From assembly GCA_038030265.1 (NCBI GenBank), contig CM075938.1:20313009-20377008 (forward strand): a DNA stretch of 64,000 nt, written 5' to 3'. The DNA comes from Corythucha ciliata. Taxonomy: Eukaryota; Arthropoda; Insecta; Hemiptera; Tingidae. The translations under genes and the position numbers were made by a program. Shown piece by piece: positions 11,456 to 23,479 of the stretch. Every line of letters begins with the position of its first letter. Within the stretch, counting starts at the first letter, position 1. The notes beneath the pieces are model-generated. The model made no database searches. It saw only the letters and a program-made list of their open reading frames with translations, and had not been told where the DNA came from.

Positions 11456-11830
11456 GGAGGTGTCCCTTGGGAACCACAAAGTAACCTCAAGTCAAGTTGT
11501 TTTTTATTTACATGTCCACTTTGAATTTCTAGTTTTGTTCTTTTTTCCTCTAGTATGTCTAGAAATTGTCACTTTGAGTTTTTAGATTGTTTCACAGGAT
11601 ATTAATAAAGTGAATAACCCACAACTATACTCCGGAGAATCTTTATTTTAAACGGTCGACCAGTTGTTGGACTTCTTTTCAGGATATTTCAACGTGCGCA
11701 AGTAGCTCCAATCTTCTTCCGGGAATCACGACAGAGGCCACCGGGAAATCCGTCACTCATGTTTTTTATGGAATACGACTTGTTTCTGAGTTCAAGATAA
11801 CTTGTTTTTTACTGGCATCAGTTTCATTAT

Positions 11831-11996
11831 GGTAACTCATGGCAACCGTTGCTATGGTAACCGTTACCATGGCAACCGCTGCTATGTGAGGCGTTACCAT
11901 GGCAACCGCTGCTATGTGAGGCGTTACCATGGCAACCGCTGCTATGGTAACCGTTACTATGGTTACGGCTCACATAGCAACGGTCGCCATGATGAC
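11831..11996. promoter_or_regulatory. tandem array of RFX X-box-like sites
   Basis: At least seven 14-bp sites fit the RFX X-box pattern (GTTNCC-AT-GGNAAC and close variants): 11848-11861, 11863-11876, 11893-11906, 11923-11936, 11938-11951, 11953-11966 and 11983-11996, plus half-sites at 11831-11836 and about 11976-11981. Three copies are exactly GTTACCATGGCAAC. Part of the array is a 30-bp tandem unit (11863, 11893, 11923), with both flanks diverged. RFX proteins bind such sites in metazoan promoters, classically those of ciliary genes. Whether anything is regulated here is unknown. Confidence 0.6.
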
Positions 11997-12104
11997 GTTA
12001 CCGCATAGCCAAATATTCAGTAGCAAAAGTTCTCTGACGATGCCTTCAGCACAAGAAGACGAAAGCTCAGGAAACGAAGAAGTGGAACAAGCAATAAGCC
12101 AAAG

Positions 12105-12597
12105 CCCTAAAATTAAAATATCAACAAAATTGATTTTTTCAATGAGCCAACCAACGAAATTGCTTTTTGAACGAACTAACAGAGTCGAATTTTGTTTATG
12201 ATGCCGTGAAACCCTTTTGGAATGCTTTGTGAGGTTGTAGCTATAGTCCCGCGAAATTTTAGTTAACCCCGTGAAATTATTTTTTCTGGGTCCCAACCCA
12301 ACACCACGAAATTGGTCCCAGTTTGGATTAGCCAACACCTTGTGAAATTCAATTTTTGAAGTAGCTGGACCCTCCAAAGTTGTCTTTTTGAGAGGACCAG
12401 ACAGGGAAATTTGTTTTTAGGGTGGTCCAATCCAGTGAAGTTTGTTTTGAAAGTGCCGAATCTGCAAAATAGTGCATTTTAAAGGAGCCAGACTTACGAA
12501 ATAGATTTTTGAAAGTGCCAGATCCACGAAATGTTGAGAGAGAAATCTACGAAATGATTTTTTGACTAAGTAAACGGCGCTAAATTCGGTTATTGAT
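12105..12597 (+). repeat. degenerate tandem array, CGAAATT...GAGCCA type
   Basis: About 13 units of 35-40 bp with core CACGAAATTG followed by T-rich sequence and GAGCCA. The array is split by the hAT-type element at 12598. Confidence 0.75.
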
Positions 12598-13203
12598 CAG
12601 GCGTGGATCCAGAGTCGGCTTAAGGAGGGGGCCATGACTCCATCAACCCCCCTCCCAACAACCAATACCACATGTTACACAGTTTCTGTGGTGAATTAGC
12701 TCTCAATCTCCGATCATTGAAATATCGAAAAAATTAAGGAAATCCAAAGGCCGGAAAAGTGAGGGAAAAAACAAACAAACATTGAACAACTACGTCCCGA
12801 ATGAAGTGAAATCAGCGCTCACACGTCCCCTGGGGGAGAGGGGAGCTCTCATGTCCCCCTGCTGAGTTTTGGACACGACAAACCCTAAAATCTGCGCGTT
12901 CAACCTCAACCCACCTCATCTTTTGACCTCTTTGCCACGTTTTCCAGGGGCAAATGAGCACTGTCCAGGGGATTCAGGGATCTAGCGGCTACTCCTGTTG
13001 CGTGTCAGGCTGGAACCACCTGTATTTCTTGGTTGAGCATGGTTAAATCACGTCTGTCTCGGACGAGTAAATTTGAGAAAATGGCCCTACAGTTTGAGGT
13101 GACCACCACTCGATGGCGGTTTTGATTATTATTTTGCACAAGTGACCTTGACTCTAAGGGAGGAACCATGGCCTTTGTGGCCCCTCCCTTGAATCCGCCA
13201 CTG
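12598..13203. mobile_element. hAT-type non-autonomous element, 606 bp, with perfect 8-bp target duplication
   Basis: The left end begins CAGGCGTGGATCCAGAG, and the right end is the reverse complement of CAGTGGCGGATTCAAGG. An exact 8-bp direct repeat TTATTGAT flanks it at 12590-12597 and 13204-13211. Eight-base duplications and CAG..CTG termini are typical of hAT transposons. No transposase frame is present. It sits in a degenerate tandem array, which continues on both sides. Confidence 0.85.
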
Positions 13204-13665
13204 TTATTGATGATAGTGAAACCCGCGAAATTGCTACGCGAGAACATTTTTTCCCCGGGATTCAACCCCGCCAAATGCGTTTTGAATTAAGCCAACCCTG
13301 GTTGAGTAAATAGTGCCAAATTTAGATTTCCATGCAGCGACACCCACAAAATTGATTCTATGGTGAGCCAGTCCCGCGAAATTAGTTTTTGACGTACCAG
13401 ATCTGCGATTAAAGTATCGCGATATTGCTTTTCGAGACGATAAATTTGGGTTAATGACTGAGCCAATCTTACGTGAAATTGGATTTCAATGGGCCAAACT
13501 CGTAAATTTAGTTTTTGATTGGAGCCAGACACGCGAAATTGCTCTTCAGCTCAGAAAGAGCCAACAAGGTTCTGAAAGTTTTGAAAAGTTGCCTTTTTCC
13601 GGGAGCTAACCTAAATTGGCTTGTGACGTATCAGATTTCGCGAAATTCTGTTTTATTTATTTATT
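13204..13665 (+). repeat. degenerate tandem array, continuation after hAT-type element
   Basis: Same units as 12105-12597 (CGCGAAATTGCT, GCGAAATTAGTTTTTGACG). It begins at the target duplication. Confidence 0.75.
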
Positions 13666-13959
13666 TATTTTTCTTTTTAATGAAGAAAGAGGTGCGATTC
13701 CGTACAGTACACGGACGCTATACAAGTTAGCGACTTGGCTTTTTCGAGGGTCTAAAATTGAGAACATTCGCTGTGGGCTATTTCAGGAGATGGCCACTTA
13801 CCTAGCGGTTAAAAACTTAGGCATATATTGGCGTCTTTTCGAGCAGCTGCTTCCACAGGCTAAAACTGCGCCAGAGATAACGATGAGAGAAAACGATAAC
13901 ACGCGAATTTGTATACAAATCGGGTGGCTTCATCCCGATGTCTGCCGATGTGCCTGATG

Positions 13960-16170
13960 GAAGTCACAAAAAATAACCTCAAAACAGTTAATCACTTTTT
14001 TCAAGGTGCTCTGTGTGAGTACTCCCACCATCCCGTGGTATTTAGAATAAATAAAAAAAAGTCTGTAGTCGAAATTAAATAATGCGCAACAATAAACGAC
14101 CCCGCGTCTTTCAAAAACATCAAGTTTGACCTCCGCGACCTCTACTTCATCGCTCTTTTCGTCGTACTTGAATGTTGAAAGAGAGCGAGTCAGAGTGGAA
14201 AAAAAAACTCTTTAAAGCTCTCGAGCAATGCTTTTTGCATAGATTACCAATGAAAACCAAACCAATAAATAAGTAGATGAAGTCTTAAGAGACAAATAAA
14301 TTACCCGCCCAAAGAAGTTGAAGGTGTTTTGATTTTATTTTATCAACTTAAAGACATTATTTCTATGTTTAACTCGATATATATGTCCTTTTTTTCTCTT
14401 TCTGTACGTCTGTTAAGTGTGTGTGTGTCTCTTTCTCAAGTTGAAATGTAAATTGAAACAAGACAAGACGCGGCCGAGCATTTGAGAGGATGAAAAAAAA
14501 AAAAAAAAAAAATTGCGTTTGTGTGAGGTGTAAGTCTGGATTTTTTCAAGGTCTCTGTGCGTTTGAACCTCTTTCGTGTTTTTTGATAAATCAATATTTC
14601 AATCGCTTGAAAAAGGTTGAATTTGTGTGCGTGTGTGACAACTCTGAGACGTGTGGGTGCAGATTCCGGCTGGGATCCCAAGAGGGAGAGAAAAAAACGA
14701 CGTTTATTAATTTAAATTAGCACGAAAAAGGGTAATGACGTCACGGAAGCTGGTAATAAATCTCTTTTATAACGAAATCTTTGGAGTGTCACGCACTACT
14801 GGTACATGTTTAAAAATTATTCCCCGGTGATGCTTATCAGGATACAGAAGGATTCAACTTTTTTTTTTTTTTTTTTTTTCTTGAAAAAATAGACGTGAGG
14901 AACAGGTGTTGAAACTAAGAGGCTCGTTTCTTCTCTCTTTCGTGCCTCATCTCATCATACTGTCTCGCTCGCTCCTCTTTTTAAACTTTATAAACAGAGA
15001 GAAGAGGAAAAAAGAGCTTTAACGGGGTCTCCGCGCTCAAGATGAGCATACTTCCCTTTTACCCTCCCGCCACTCTTCCAGACCAAGCGAGCACAACCGC
15101 GGTCTGTCTTCATTAAAGGTCCTTTCCCCCGATGTACTTGCTTCGCCCTAAAGGGGTTTTTCACCGCCGGACTTATAGTTATGGTCCTCCTTGTCATCCA
15201 TATACTGAGAGACTTTTAACAATGGGACGCTCCCACACTAAGGAGCTTGGGTTGTTCGATGAACTCTCAGTGGAAAAAAAAAGTCTTACGTTTAGCATGA
15301 TGGTGTAATGGTGGAGGCTTGGAGTTAAAAAAACATAAATCCGAGCCGCCACAGTTTCATTCTTTTCTACAACCTCTGTGTTCAAGTGATAAATATTATT
15401 ACTAATTATTGCTTTGTAATGCCAATAATTAACAACTTGGGGGTCTACGATTAACACTAGTGACCTCTTTTAAAGGCGAAGTAGGAAAAAGTATAAGAAG
15501 TCGGGGGTGGAGGAAGGAAAAAAAAAAAAAATCACTGGAAGAGGTTTGGCCTCGATTTCCTCTTTCTTCTTCAAGAATTCGAAGAAGAAGAAGAAGAAGA
15601 AGTAGAAAAAAAAAAAAAAAAAAAAAAATGCGCCAACTGCCATTAATTTTCCACCAACCCACCCTCGCACAGCCTTCTGTCTCACCACGATGGGATTGCA
15701 TTTACTTGTTAGTTGTCCCTGCGCCTTATATTTATTACGAATTGAGAACTCGTTATAATATTATTAGATAGAGCGGTCACAGTGGTTCAACCGACCCTTG
15801 TTGAGTGCTGGTGGGGAGGTGGGGGTCGTGGCCCCCGGAGATCGACGGTGCTACGCCTTCTACGTCGATTTACATACAAGGTAGAAGGCATTTAACGGGT
15901 TCATATTGTCGGGTGGATTGAAATGATTTAAAATCTCGTTCGGGACTGATGAAGGAGAGTGGCGGGTTGAATGTCTCACTGGTCCCCTCCCGTGTTACCA
16001 GCAAATTACACCCCCCCCCCCTTCTCACAATAGAATTTCTCAGGCGTCTGTTTAACCTCTGAATTGCGAGGCAATAAGAAGTTTAGTTTGGCGGAAACTG
16101 TCTGGAACAAAAAACCTGTGTAGCCTGTCAAGTTAAACGTGGACCTTGATTTATTTATTTATACCACTTT
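13960..16170. other. anonymous low-complexity-rich sequence
   Basis: Contains A run 14492-14511, T run 14861-14879, a GAA tract leading into an A run at 15583-15628, and C run 16011-16021. Frames here follow these tracts. No gene recognised. Confidence 0.6.
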
Positions 16171-16356
16171 CTGTGATCAGCCCCTTAGCTATTTTTCTTT
16201 ACCACTCAATGGAACTTCGGCTTGATAATAACACTTATCTTTGATAAACAGTCGTGGAACAACCAATTCAGTAACGAAAGTAGAGGGAAGAGAAGTTGCG
16301 ACTAATCGAATGAGAGAGCGCTGGCCGCTCTTCATGTTCTTCTTCAAGGGCTATAG
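16171..16356 (+). repeat. dispersed repeat, copy 2
   Basis: Second copy of the repeat at 10536-10751, shorter by small deletions in its middle and near its end. It lies directly before a minus-oriented degenerate array. Confidence 0.75.
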
Positions 16357-16374
16357 CTTGTCCCTATAATCACA

Positions 16375-17390
16375 GAATGAGCCCAGACTCACGAATTTCA
16401 CGCTGCCAAAAGCAACAAATTTAAATTGAAATTATTAAATTAAATTAAAATTAACGGAAAAGTGCGTTAACATGCACTGAAGTGTCTCGCGACAATTAAT
16501 GATTGCTTGAAATTTAGTGTCAGACACAATGAATTTCTTTGGTGAAATCACTAACTTCCAGAAATTTTTATCAGAGTTTATTCAGTCGAGAAATTTATGT
16601 CTGAAACGGCAGATTTTCTTCCCCTTTAAACCCATATTTCACGGGTTGAGCACTTGAAGAATTCAATCTCCCCGATTGTCTCTCTTTCAAACCACAAATC
16701 ACTCTGGATTACGCTCGCAGAACAAAATTTCTCAGATTTTGTCTCACTCATAAAGCCCGTTTGACTCCGTTAAAAGCCAGTTTGACAGGGTTTACCCATA
16801 CTAAAATCAAATTTCCTGGGATTGACTCTTTCATAAAAGCAATTTTACGAGCCTGGGACCTTCAAACAAGCAATTCCGTGGATTGTGCTCTTTCGAAGTC
16901 AAATTTCACAGCTTTGGCACTTACAGAACCCAATTACTTAACGGTTTTGCCCCATTCAAAAACGAATTTCACCTTTGCCCTCTTTTAAAGAAAAGGAATT
17001 CGCTGGTTTGGCTCTATGAAAACTCAAATTACCCGGAACCGGCACATCAGGGAAATTTCGTGGGGCTGTCCTTCCCCCTATATGGGGAATCTCAGTTCAT
17101 CAGAAATGAAATTTCTCAGGGCTGACTCACCAAAAAAGCACATTGTGCGGCTGAATATTTGATTCAGTCCACGAAAAACAGTAGGTACTCTGAGAAAACG
17201 CTCTCGGTGCAAGTACGTGGCTATAAAAGTTTGGAAAAGGCGCTAAATTTCGTGACTATAAACCTGCAAGAAAGCGCTGATTCGCGGTTTTCTGATGCAA
17301 CTTCCAGACAAAAATTGAAAAAATCGCAGCTTTGTGGTGTGCAGAGAAGTCAATTTACTGGTGAAATTTGGATAACAAAATACTAATGTG
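16375..17390 (-). repeat. degenerate tandem array, CGAAATT type, opposite strand
   Basis: Reverse-complement units such as AAATTTCxxGGxTTGACTC every 35-40 bp. This is the same family as the 12-13 kb array but inverted. Open frames inside it simply follow the repeat. Confidence 0.7.
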
Positions 17391-17440
17391 CTGTTGTCTA
17401 TAGCCAGAGTACGCAGCAAAAATGAAATGAACAAAAGAAC

Positions 17441-17482
17441 TATAATTATATACAAAACTATAAACTATAATTATATACAAAA
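17441..17482. repeat. short direct repeat ACTATAATTATATACAAAA, two copies
   Basis: Two near-perfect tandem copies lie at the border between two array families. Confidence 0.8.
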
Positions 17483-18240
17483 ATCACGGCTAAAATTGAT
17501 TAAAACGCTAAATCATGCAACAATGCAACACGGCTAATTCACGGATAGAAGCGAGAAAATACACTAAAATGAGACTAGAATTGAATAAAAATTACTAATT
17601 CGCAGGATTAAAAATGCTATTCTTTACGACTAAAATATGGGAAAAGCGCTAATTCACGGATAAAATTAAGAAAATCGACTAAAAATAGGAACTCTAAATC
17701 TTGGACAAAATTTGAGAAAAATTTCTAATTCGCGGTATAAAAACGCTACTTCCCGGTTAAAATTTAGGAAAATTTAATAAAAAGTTAATTTACGGCTAAA
17801 AGCGAGAAAAATGGCTAATTCGCAGATAGAAATGAGAATGAGGCGATAATGTGCTGTCGAAATAGAGAAATAGCGTGAAATTGTGGTTAGAATTGAGGAA
17901 AAAATCGCTAACTCCTTGGACTAAACACACTATACTTCACGTCTGAAATTGGGTGACCGCCGCCTATTAGCGGCGAAAATTGAAAAAAGTCGCTGATTCG
18001 CTGATAAAATGGATACAAATTGCTAATTAACTAATTTAACTGATGAAGAGTGCTAATTTTGGAAAGTGTAGTAAAAGCGTTCATTCGCAGCCAAAATTCA
18101 GAAAATTCTAATTCGCGGCTTGTGAACGCAATTTATGCGACGCGAAATTTGAAATTGTGAGAAGTCGTTGATTTAGTTACTTGCTAAAATTCGGAAAAAC
18201 GCTAAAACGCGGCTGATATTGAGAAAAATCTCTAGATTAG
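17483..18240 (+). repeat. degenerate tandem array, GCTAAAATTGAG type
   Basis: Units of about 28-32 bp with core GGCTAAAATTGAGAAAA then CGCTAATTCGC, diverged. It resumes at 18453-18560 after the SINE. Confidence 0.75.
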
Positions 18241-18452
18241 TTGGTGTGGTAATCCAACCAGGGGCTTTACGTTCATGTACCATCAAGTGTTGTGGACGAG
18301 GGCGAAAGCACACTCTTTACTTATTTAAACCGTTAGATATCATTTTTTGTTTGTTTAAATAATCCAGCCTGTAGTGGGAATCGAACCCACGCAGCAGACG
18401 ATTATTGGTCATGAGAGTCGACGCCCTAACGACCTCGGCCACTCTGCTGGGC
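18241..18452 (-). mobile_element. tRNA-derived SINE, minus strand
   Basis: Read on the minus strand, a tRNA-like head (18452 down to about 18366) carries an A-box-like TGGCCGAGG and a perfect B box GGTTCGATTCC. A body follows, ending near 18241 with a block that recurs at 51771-51843. The head has a class II (Ser/Leu-like) D arm, but the anticodon stem does not pair and the acceptor ends pair poorly, so it is not a functional tRNA. It interrupts an array of the GCTAAAATTGAG type that continues on both sides. Confidence 0.7.
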
Positions 18453-18560
18453 CGAGAAAAACTCTATTTCGCGGACAAAATTGAGAAAAGCGCTAATTTG
18501 AGAATAAAATAGAAAAACCGCTTATTCACTGCTTAAATTTAGACAAATTCATTGTTAAAC
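18453..18560 (+). repeat. GCTAAAATTGAG array, continuation beyond SINE
   Basis: Three to four further units (GGACAAAATTGAGAAAAGCG, GAATAAAATAGAAAAACCGC) follow the SINE head. Confidence 0.7.
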
Positions 18561-21388
18561 GTTACGTAAAAATTATATTTCTTGTTTATTTTAGAGACTT
18601 AGGGGCCTCGCGTAGAGTTTTCAGGCCCGGGCGCAGGGCCCCGGTAAGTGCTGTCGCCACTGCCAAGAATTCCATCAAAAAGGCCACCAAGAAGGCTTGA
18701 CCCCAGAGGCACTCTTGTATACTGACCTGGTTCTTGACCCCTTCGCACTTCCCCCCAAAATCAGCACAACACAATCCACCAGCGCCTCAGTCGCTTGTGA
18801 GTCACGTTATTCTCTCTCGAACTCACGAAGTTTTCTTCATTTCTGGCACCGCGCTGAATAACGCACGGGTACAAACCAGCCCACTCCTGCGCCGCCTTCC
18901 TGGGGGCGTTCCATCTTCTATGGATCTAAGTGGCCATAGTGAAGTTCTTCGATATTGTTGCCCCCCCCCACACCTTCTCTTATCACCGAACGAGTTCCTC
19001 GCTGAAGCAAGTAGCACTTTCGGCGCCTCGCCTTCCCCGATCAGTCGATGTCCCCGCAGTAGGCTCGCACTATTCTCCCTTTTAGCCCAGCAGATTCTCG
19101 ACTTGAACATTACCCTCCTACATTGAGACTATAATAATATCCCCATGTTATGCCTCCTTTCAGACACTTTGCCGTGTCTGGGGCCGCTCTTTTGAGGCCG
19201 ACAAAGAAGCACCAGTGACTCTCAAAACCGCGGAGCCATTTTCCGGGCTTTTTCCTCCATTTCACCGCACACCTCACCATCACACCCATCACAGAATTTT
19301 ATAGGTTAAGAAGGCTCAAATCACTTGAAACTGTCGATTTTTTATTTTTTATTTTTTACTGAATCCCCTAAATAGTGACCATCCGCATTAAACAGAGTGA
19401 GTGGGCGCGTTTTAAGGGCTGTCATTGTTTGTCACTTGTCCGAGTATACCCACCCTTCAAGACCTGCGGGTCAAGACGGGCAAATTTATATTCCATTTCC
19501 CTCAATAGCTTAGAATATTAGTGCATTGCTCGCCCGTAGATAATTAAAGCCAACATGTTGCGTCCATTCCGCACGAAAGGGCACGATCTATTGAACTGGG
19601 GACAATTAAAAAAATATGTAAGAAAAAAAAAGAGGAGTCCCGGCTCTCGTGTCCATAAAAAAACGCTGTTAAAAGAGAAGAACCCTATTAAATTCAATAA
19701 TGTTAATAAACCCTCCAAAATGGTTTTAGTAAGGGGTTGATGGTGTGGGTTGGGGGTGAACCAGGGGTAGGTTTTTCGTCTCAGTTGAGCGATGCTGCGT
19801 GACCAACAGGTGTCACCTGGCTCTCTCTCTCTCCTGTAGTTCCTCATCCCTGTATTATAAAAGCGTGGCCGGCACCATACCATACTGGTCAAACCCTTCA
19901 AGCACTCACTCTGCCTCCCCCCCCCCTCGAACGCACCCACACTTACCCCTAGAAAAAATGAATATTTATTTGATACGCCGCCACAAGGAGGGTGGGTGGG
20001 GGTTGATTATCTTGAATCAGTCTGGCACGTGGGGGATGAGGGTGAAATTAACTTGAAAGTGGTCACGGATGTGATGGTTATGGGGGCTAAAATATGGTCT
20101 TTCGGTCCTCGTGGTGCTTCGCGTACTGGGTGGGGGCAGAGTGGAGAATTTTGTGTTTTTGTTGAACTAAGGCACTCTTCTGGTTTCCAAAGAGGTGAAG
20201 TACAGTTATAGAAGATGCAAATAGGGCGAGAATGAGTTGACGAATCTTGAGCGTTTTTTTTCTTTCTTTCACTTCTCGCGTTTAACGTCCTCCCCGAGTG
20301 TCTCAAAAGCTCTTCGCTGTCTTTTCTTTCTTTCTTTTCCATTCCATTCTTTCTTTATTCGTTTTCTTCTCTCGCATGTCAAGTTTGTTGTCCGGCTTTG
20401 TATGGCACGGACGCGTGGCCTCGGTCTTCGTCTCAATTAACGATAATCGTTATGAGAGGAAAACATTTTGATATTTCTTTCTTCCTTTTTTATTTTTTCC
20501 TCTGTCTCTCAATTCTTGTCTTTCTATTGACGAAGTAATTGATTTCATGTCGTGACTACTTCCCCCCCCCCTCACTCACATCTAATGTTGTAGTTGGAGG
20601 CGGCGTTTCAACTATTTTTTTTCGGTCTCATTATATAAATAGCAGGAAACAAGGTGTTAAGACAAAAATGTACACCTCCCCGGGCATTTTTCTGCGGTTT
20701 AAAAGGGCAACGAGATCGTGACATGAATTTTCCTCGCATTATATTCGCCTTTTGTATTGATTTCAGGAGATTTGAAGATCCACGTGTGATCAAGCGTCGG
20801 AGGGGCGGGCGCAAGACCTCGTTTTAATGAGGCCTCCACGTTTTTCAAGGTTGTGACGCGAGATTTCCCATAGATTTTTTTTTTTTTTTTATAAAGAAAA
20901 CTTCCGTTCTTGATATTTTATCGCTTGGATCGAGACAAAATTTGTGATATACGACGCGATTTTCTTTTGAGGAAAAAACCCCTTACTGAAGGGCATAACT
21001 GTCATTTAATCTGACAATATCGCGTTTTTATATTTCGTTCGAGGTGCATCTTGTTAAGGGTGACAGTACTACGGGGCTGACGCGAAACGTTATTTAAACT
21101 GTAAGTTTATCGCGTCGTAAAATACGTCGAATAGACTATGTAAAAGGATTGGTGAGGGGTGAGGTCGAAGAGTCACCCAGTCTTGCCTGTTTTACAATCT
21201 TGACAAGACAACAGAGCTGGGATAGCATCAAATCGGCTATAATGTTGCACCGGGAAGAACAAGAAAAAAAAAGTTATTGAACGAGGTGCTTGGTTGATGG
21301 GGTATGTTTCATTTAAACCGGGTCCTCGTGTCAATATTCGAACAAATAGGGTGATATGTGTGGGGGGGGGGAGTCAGAGAGTTATGGA

Positions 21389-21434
<46 letters not shown>

Positions 21435-22280
21435 TCCCTGCAGTTAATTGTTTTCTGGCTGAAAAAGACTGCTATGATGAAGTCGTCTTTTCAAGCTTTG
21501 GAGACTATAAAAAAAAAACTCACTCGTTCCGTCTCTCTCTCTCATCCCCACGAAGGCTCGTAGGCAGAGACCGGAGTGACATCAGTCAAGTCTCAGTTGC
21601 CTAGCCATGAATGGGTTGGACCCCATCAATCAAAAAGACGAAGTTGTAAATCCATTTTAGGACGCCGAAGAATGGTGTTTGTTGCAGAATGGGTGGAGGG
21701 GTGAAGAAGGACTTTTTTTTTTTTACGATAGGTACATAATCCTACGACACAGAGATTTCTCAACTAATAGAATTGCGTGTCCTCAAATCATAAAAAAAAG
21801 TATTCTCAAGCGGCGAGGGTTGTTTCATTTTCACAATATTCAAATGTCCTTCTGACGAAATTTATTTCCTCCCTTCACAGGGTAATAGAAAAAAAAAAAA
21901 AAAAATCCCAGCTTTCTCGAACTTTACGGGGTGCCTTCACTCAAGGGGTTAAAACCTTGCTCGTCAATTGCCCCCTCCCCCCCTCTCACCATCAGAAAAC
22001 CTTGACCCTTTCGAGAAATTTGTAGAGTATCAATTGCTCTTTTCGCCCCGTCTTCCGCGACTCTCCAACTTGGAGATTACCGTCGCTATTCTTTTAACAA
22101 GCTCGCGAGATATTCTTCGCTTTCAAAGTCTTATCCCAAACCATGCCCCCCTCTACCCTTTATGGACAAGTTAGAGTGATTTAAGAAACGAAGTGAAATA
22201 ACTTTTAGCCTAACCTTTTCAAGCAAAAAAAAAAAAGAATGAGTTATACTACAGCCCTGAATAGAATGATCCGGTAAAGT
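18561..22280. other. anonymous sequence, partly GC-rich
   Basis: A GC-richer part at 18590-19300 is open in several frames but matches no family I know. The text near 18625-18650 (CCCGGGCGCAGGGCCCC) resembles transposon ends. C run 18961-18969 and G run 21362-21371 are present. Confidence 0.5.
21392..21431 (+). repeat. (TC)n microsatellite
   Basis: About 20 TC dinucleotides, preceded by a 10-base G run at 21362-21371. Confidence 0.95.
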
Positions 22281-22283
22281 GCC

Positions 22284-22547
22284 TTGTCTTGGAGATTCTT
22301 TTTTTTTTGCATAATTTATTTTTGTTTTTTAACACCATCGAGCGCGATGTTGCGAAAGATTCGCGTAAAAAACAACGAGTCGCGTACTGAAGAGCTGGTG
22401 GAAACGACGATATTTACGCGTCTAGAAATGCCTAAAAATCTGATTAAGAAAACCTCCGAATTCTTCATGACCAACGACAGCTTGATAAATCTGAGAATTG
22501 CAGGGCCCGCAGTCCACTTTCTCGAAGTCACTAACAAAAAAAAGGGG
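22284..22547 (+). CDS. unrecognised coding-like segment
   Basis: An 88-codon open stretch followed by a possible donor GTAAAT at 22548. The first 21 residues are hydrophobic and could be a signal peptide, but that part is coded by a T-rich run. From ATG 22347 the reading is lysine- and glutamate-rich with coding-like codon balance (TEELVETTIF, NLIKKTSEFF). I do not recognise the product and see no partner exon. It could equally be chance. Confidence 0.2.
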
Positions 22548-22929
22548 GAGGTAAATACAACTTTTTTTCCCCCTTCAAATAATCACATCCCTTCGAAGAA
22601 GTCTCTCTCTGGGGCTCATTAACGTTACTATTCAGGTTGAATGATTAACCAGATTTTTTGAACACTTCCCCCCCCCCAACCACACCCACCCACCTAGCCG
22701 GCGCTCGCCTCTCAATCTTCGATTGTGTCTTCATTTGAAACTTTTTTTTTTTCGTGGGTGGACCCAGTTTCGACGGCGCGCACCGTTTTTTAAAATTAAA
22801 TTCCTTCGCGCTCGGATCATAGCCGGCGGCACGGTGGGCTCAAAATTTCAGGCCGCGTGGTGACGACTGACGATATAGTTACCAAGTAAACGTCTTTATT
22901 TCGCCCCACCACGTCCCTTGCAACTTTGA

Positions 22930-23420
22930 AGGGCGTTGATGGCGGCTTTATTAGACGCGTTTTGGTCGCAAACTGGCTGCATTTAACAATTCAGCATTGC
23001 CTAAGGGACCCATCAGAAACCATGTATGTCCAGTCAAAATCGCAAAACTTTGAAAAAATATTCCTATGAAACACCCACATCCGATTTTCGCAAAAAGTAC
23101 CAACAATTTAAATTGAACGAAAGTTGTCATCATCATCCCAGTTTTCAGCTCAGCCCCGTCGGATTTCCTGGGGGCAGACCTTCTTGCAAGATGTCTGGGA
23201 TGGCTCCAACATAACCTTTGTATTTCAGTAAGCTTGTCCGTTTCCAGCCCTCCATGCTGGACGCATATTCCACGTCGTTGATGACCAGCGGTTTCAGACT
23301 CCATGTCTTACTTGCCCCACAATTCAACGGCATTCATGTCATGAAACGCCACGGCAGCATTCTCTCCTAAACGTTGTCTACACGCTCCCTCCACTGCTGC
23401 AACACGATGCGATGAAACCA
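22930..23420 (-). pseudogene. unrecognised decayed coding-like region, minus strand
   Basis: On the minus strand, two overlapping frames give protein-like text that changes frame near 23320: first AVEGACRQRLGENAAVAFHD, then SLKPLVINDVEYASSMEGW and KGYVGAIPDIL. The pattern suggests an old coding sequence with a frameshift, perhaps from a transposon, but no family is recognised. A CGAAATT array follows at 23480. Confidence 0.25.
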
Positions 23421-23479
23421 AAAAGGACTAGAACTCGTGTGACGATAGCCCGAACAGGTCATGGTCATATCCGACTCCA

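Noticed and set aside
15460..15771. Frames rich in Lys/Arg or Phe around 15.5-15.7 kb
   Set aside because: They are produced by GAA and poly-A tracts.
16761..17386. Open frames within the minus-oriented array
   Set aside because: They follow the period of the repeat and read as repeated SNFTAL-like text, not a protein family.
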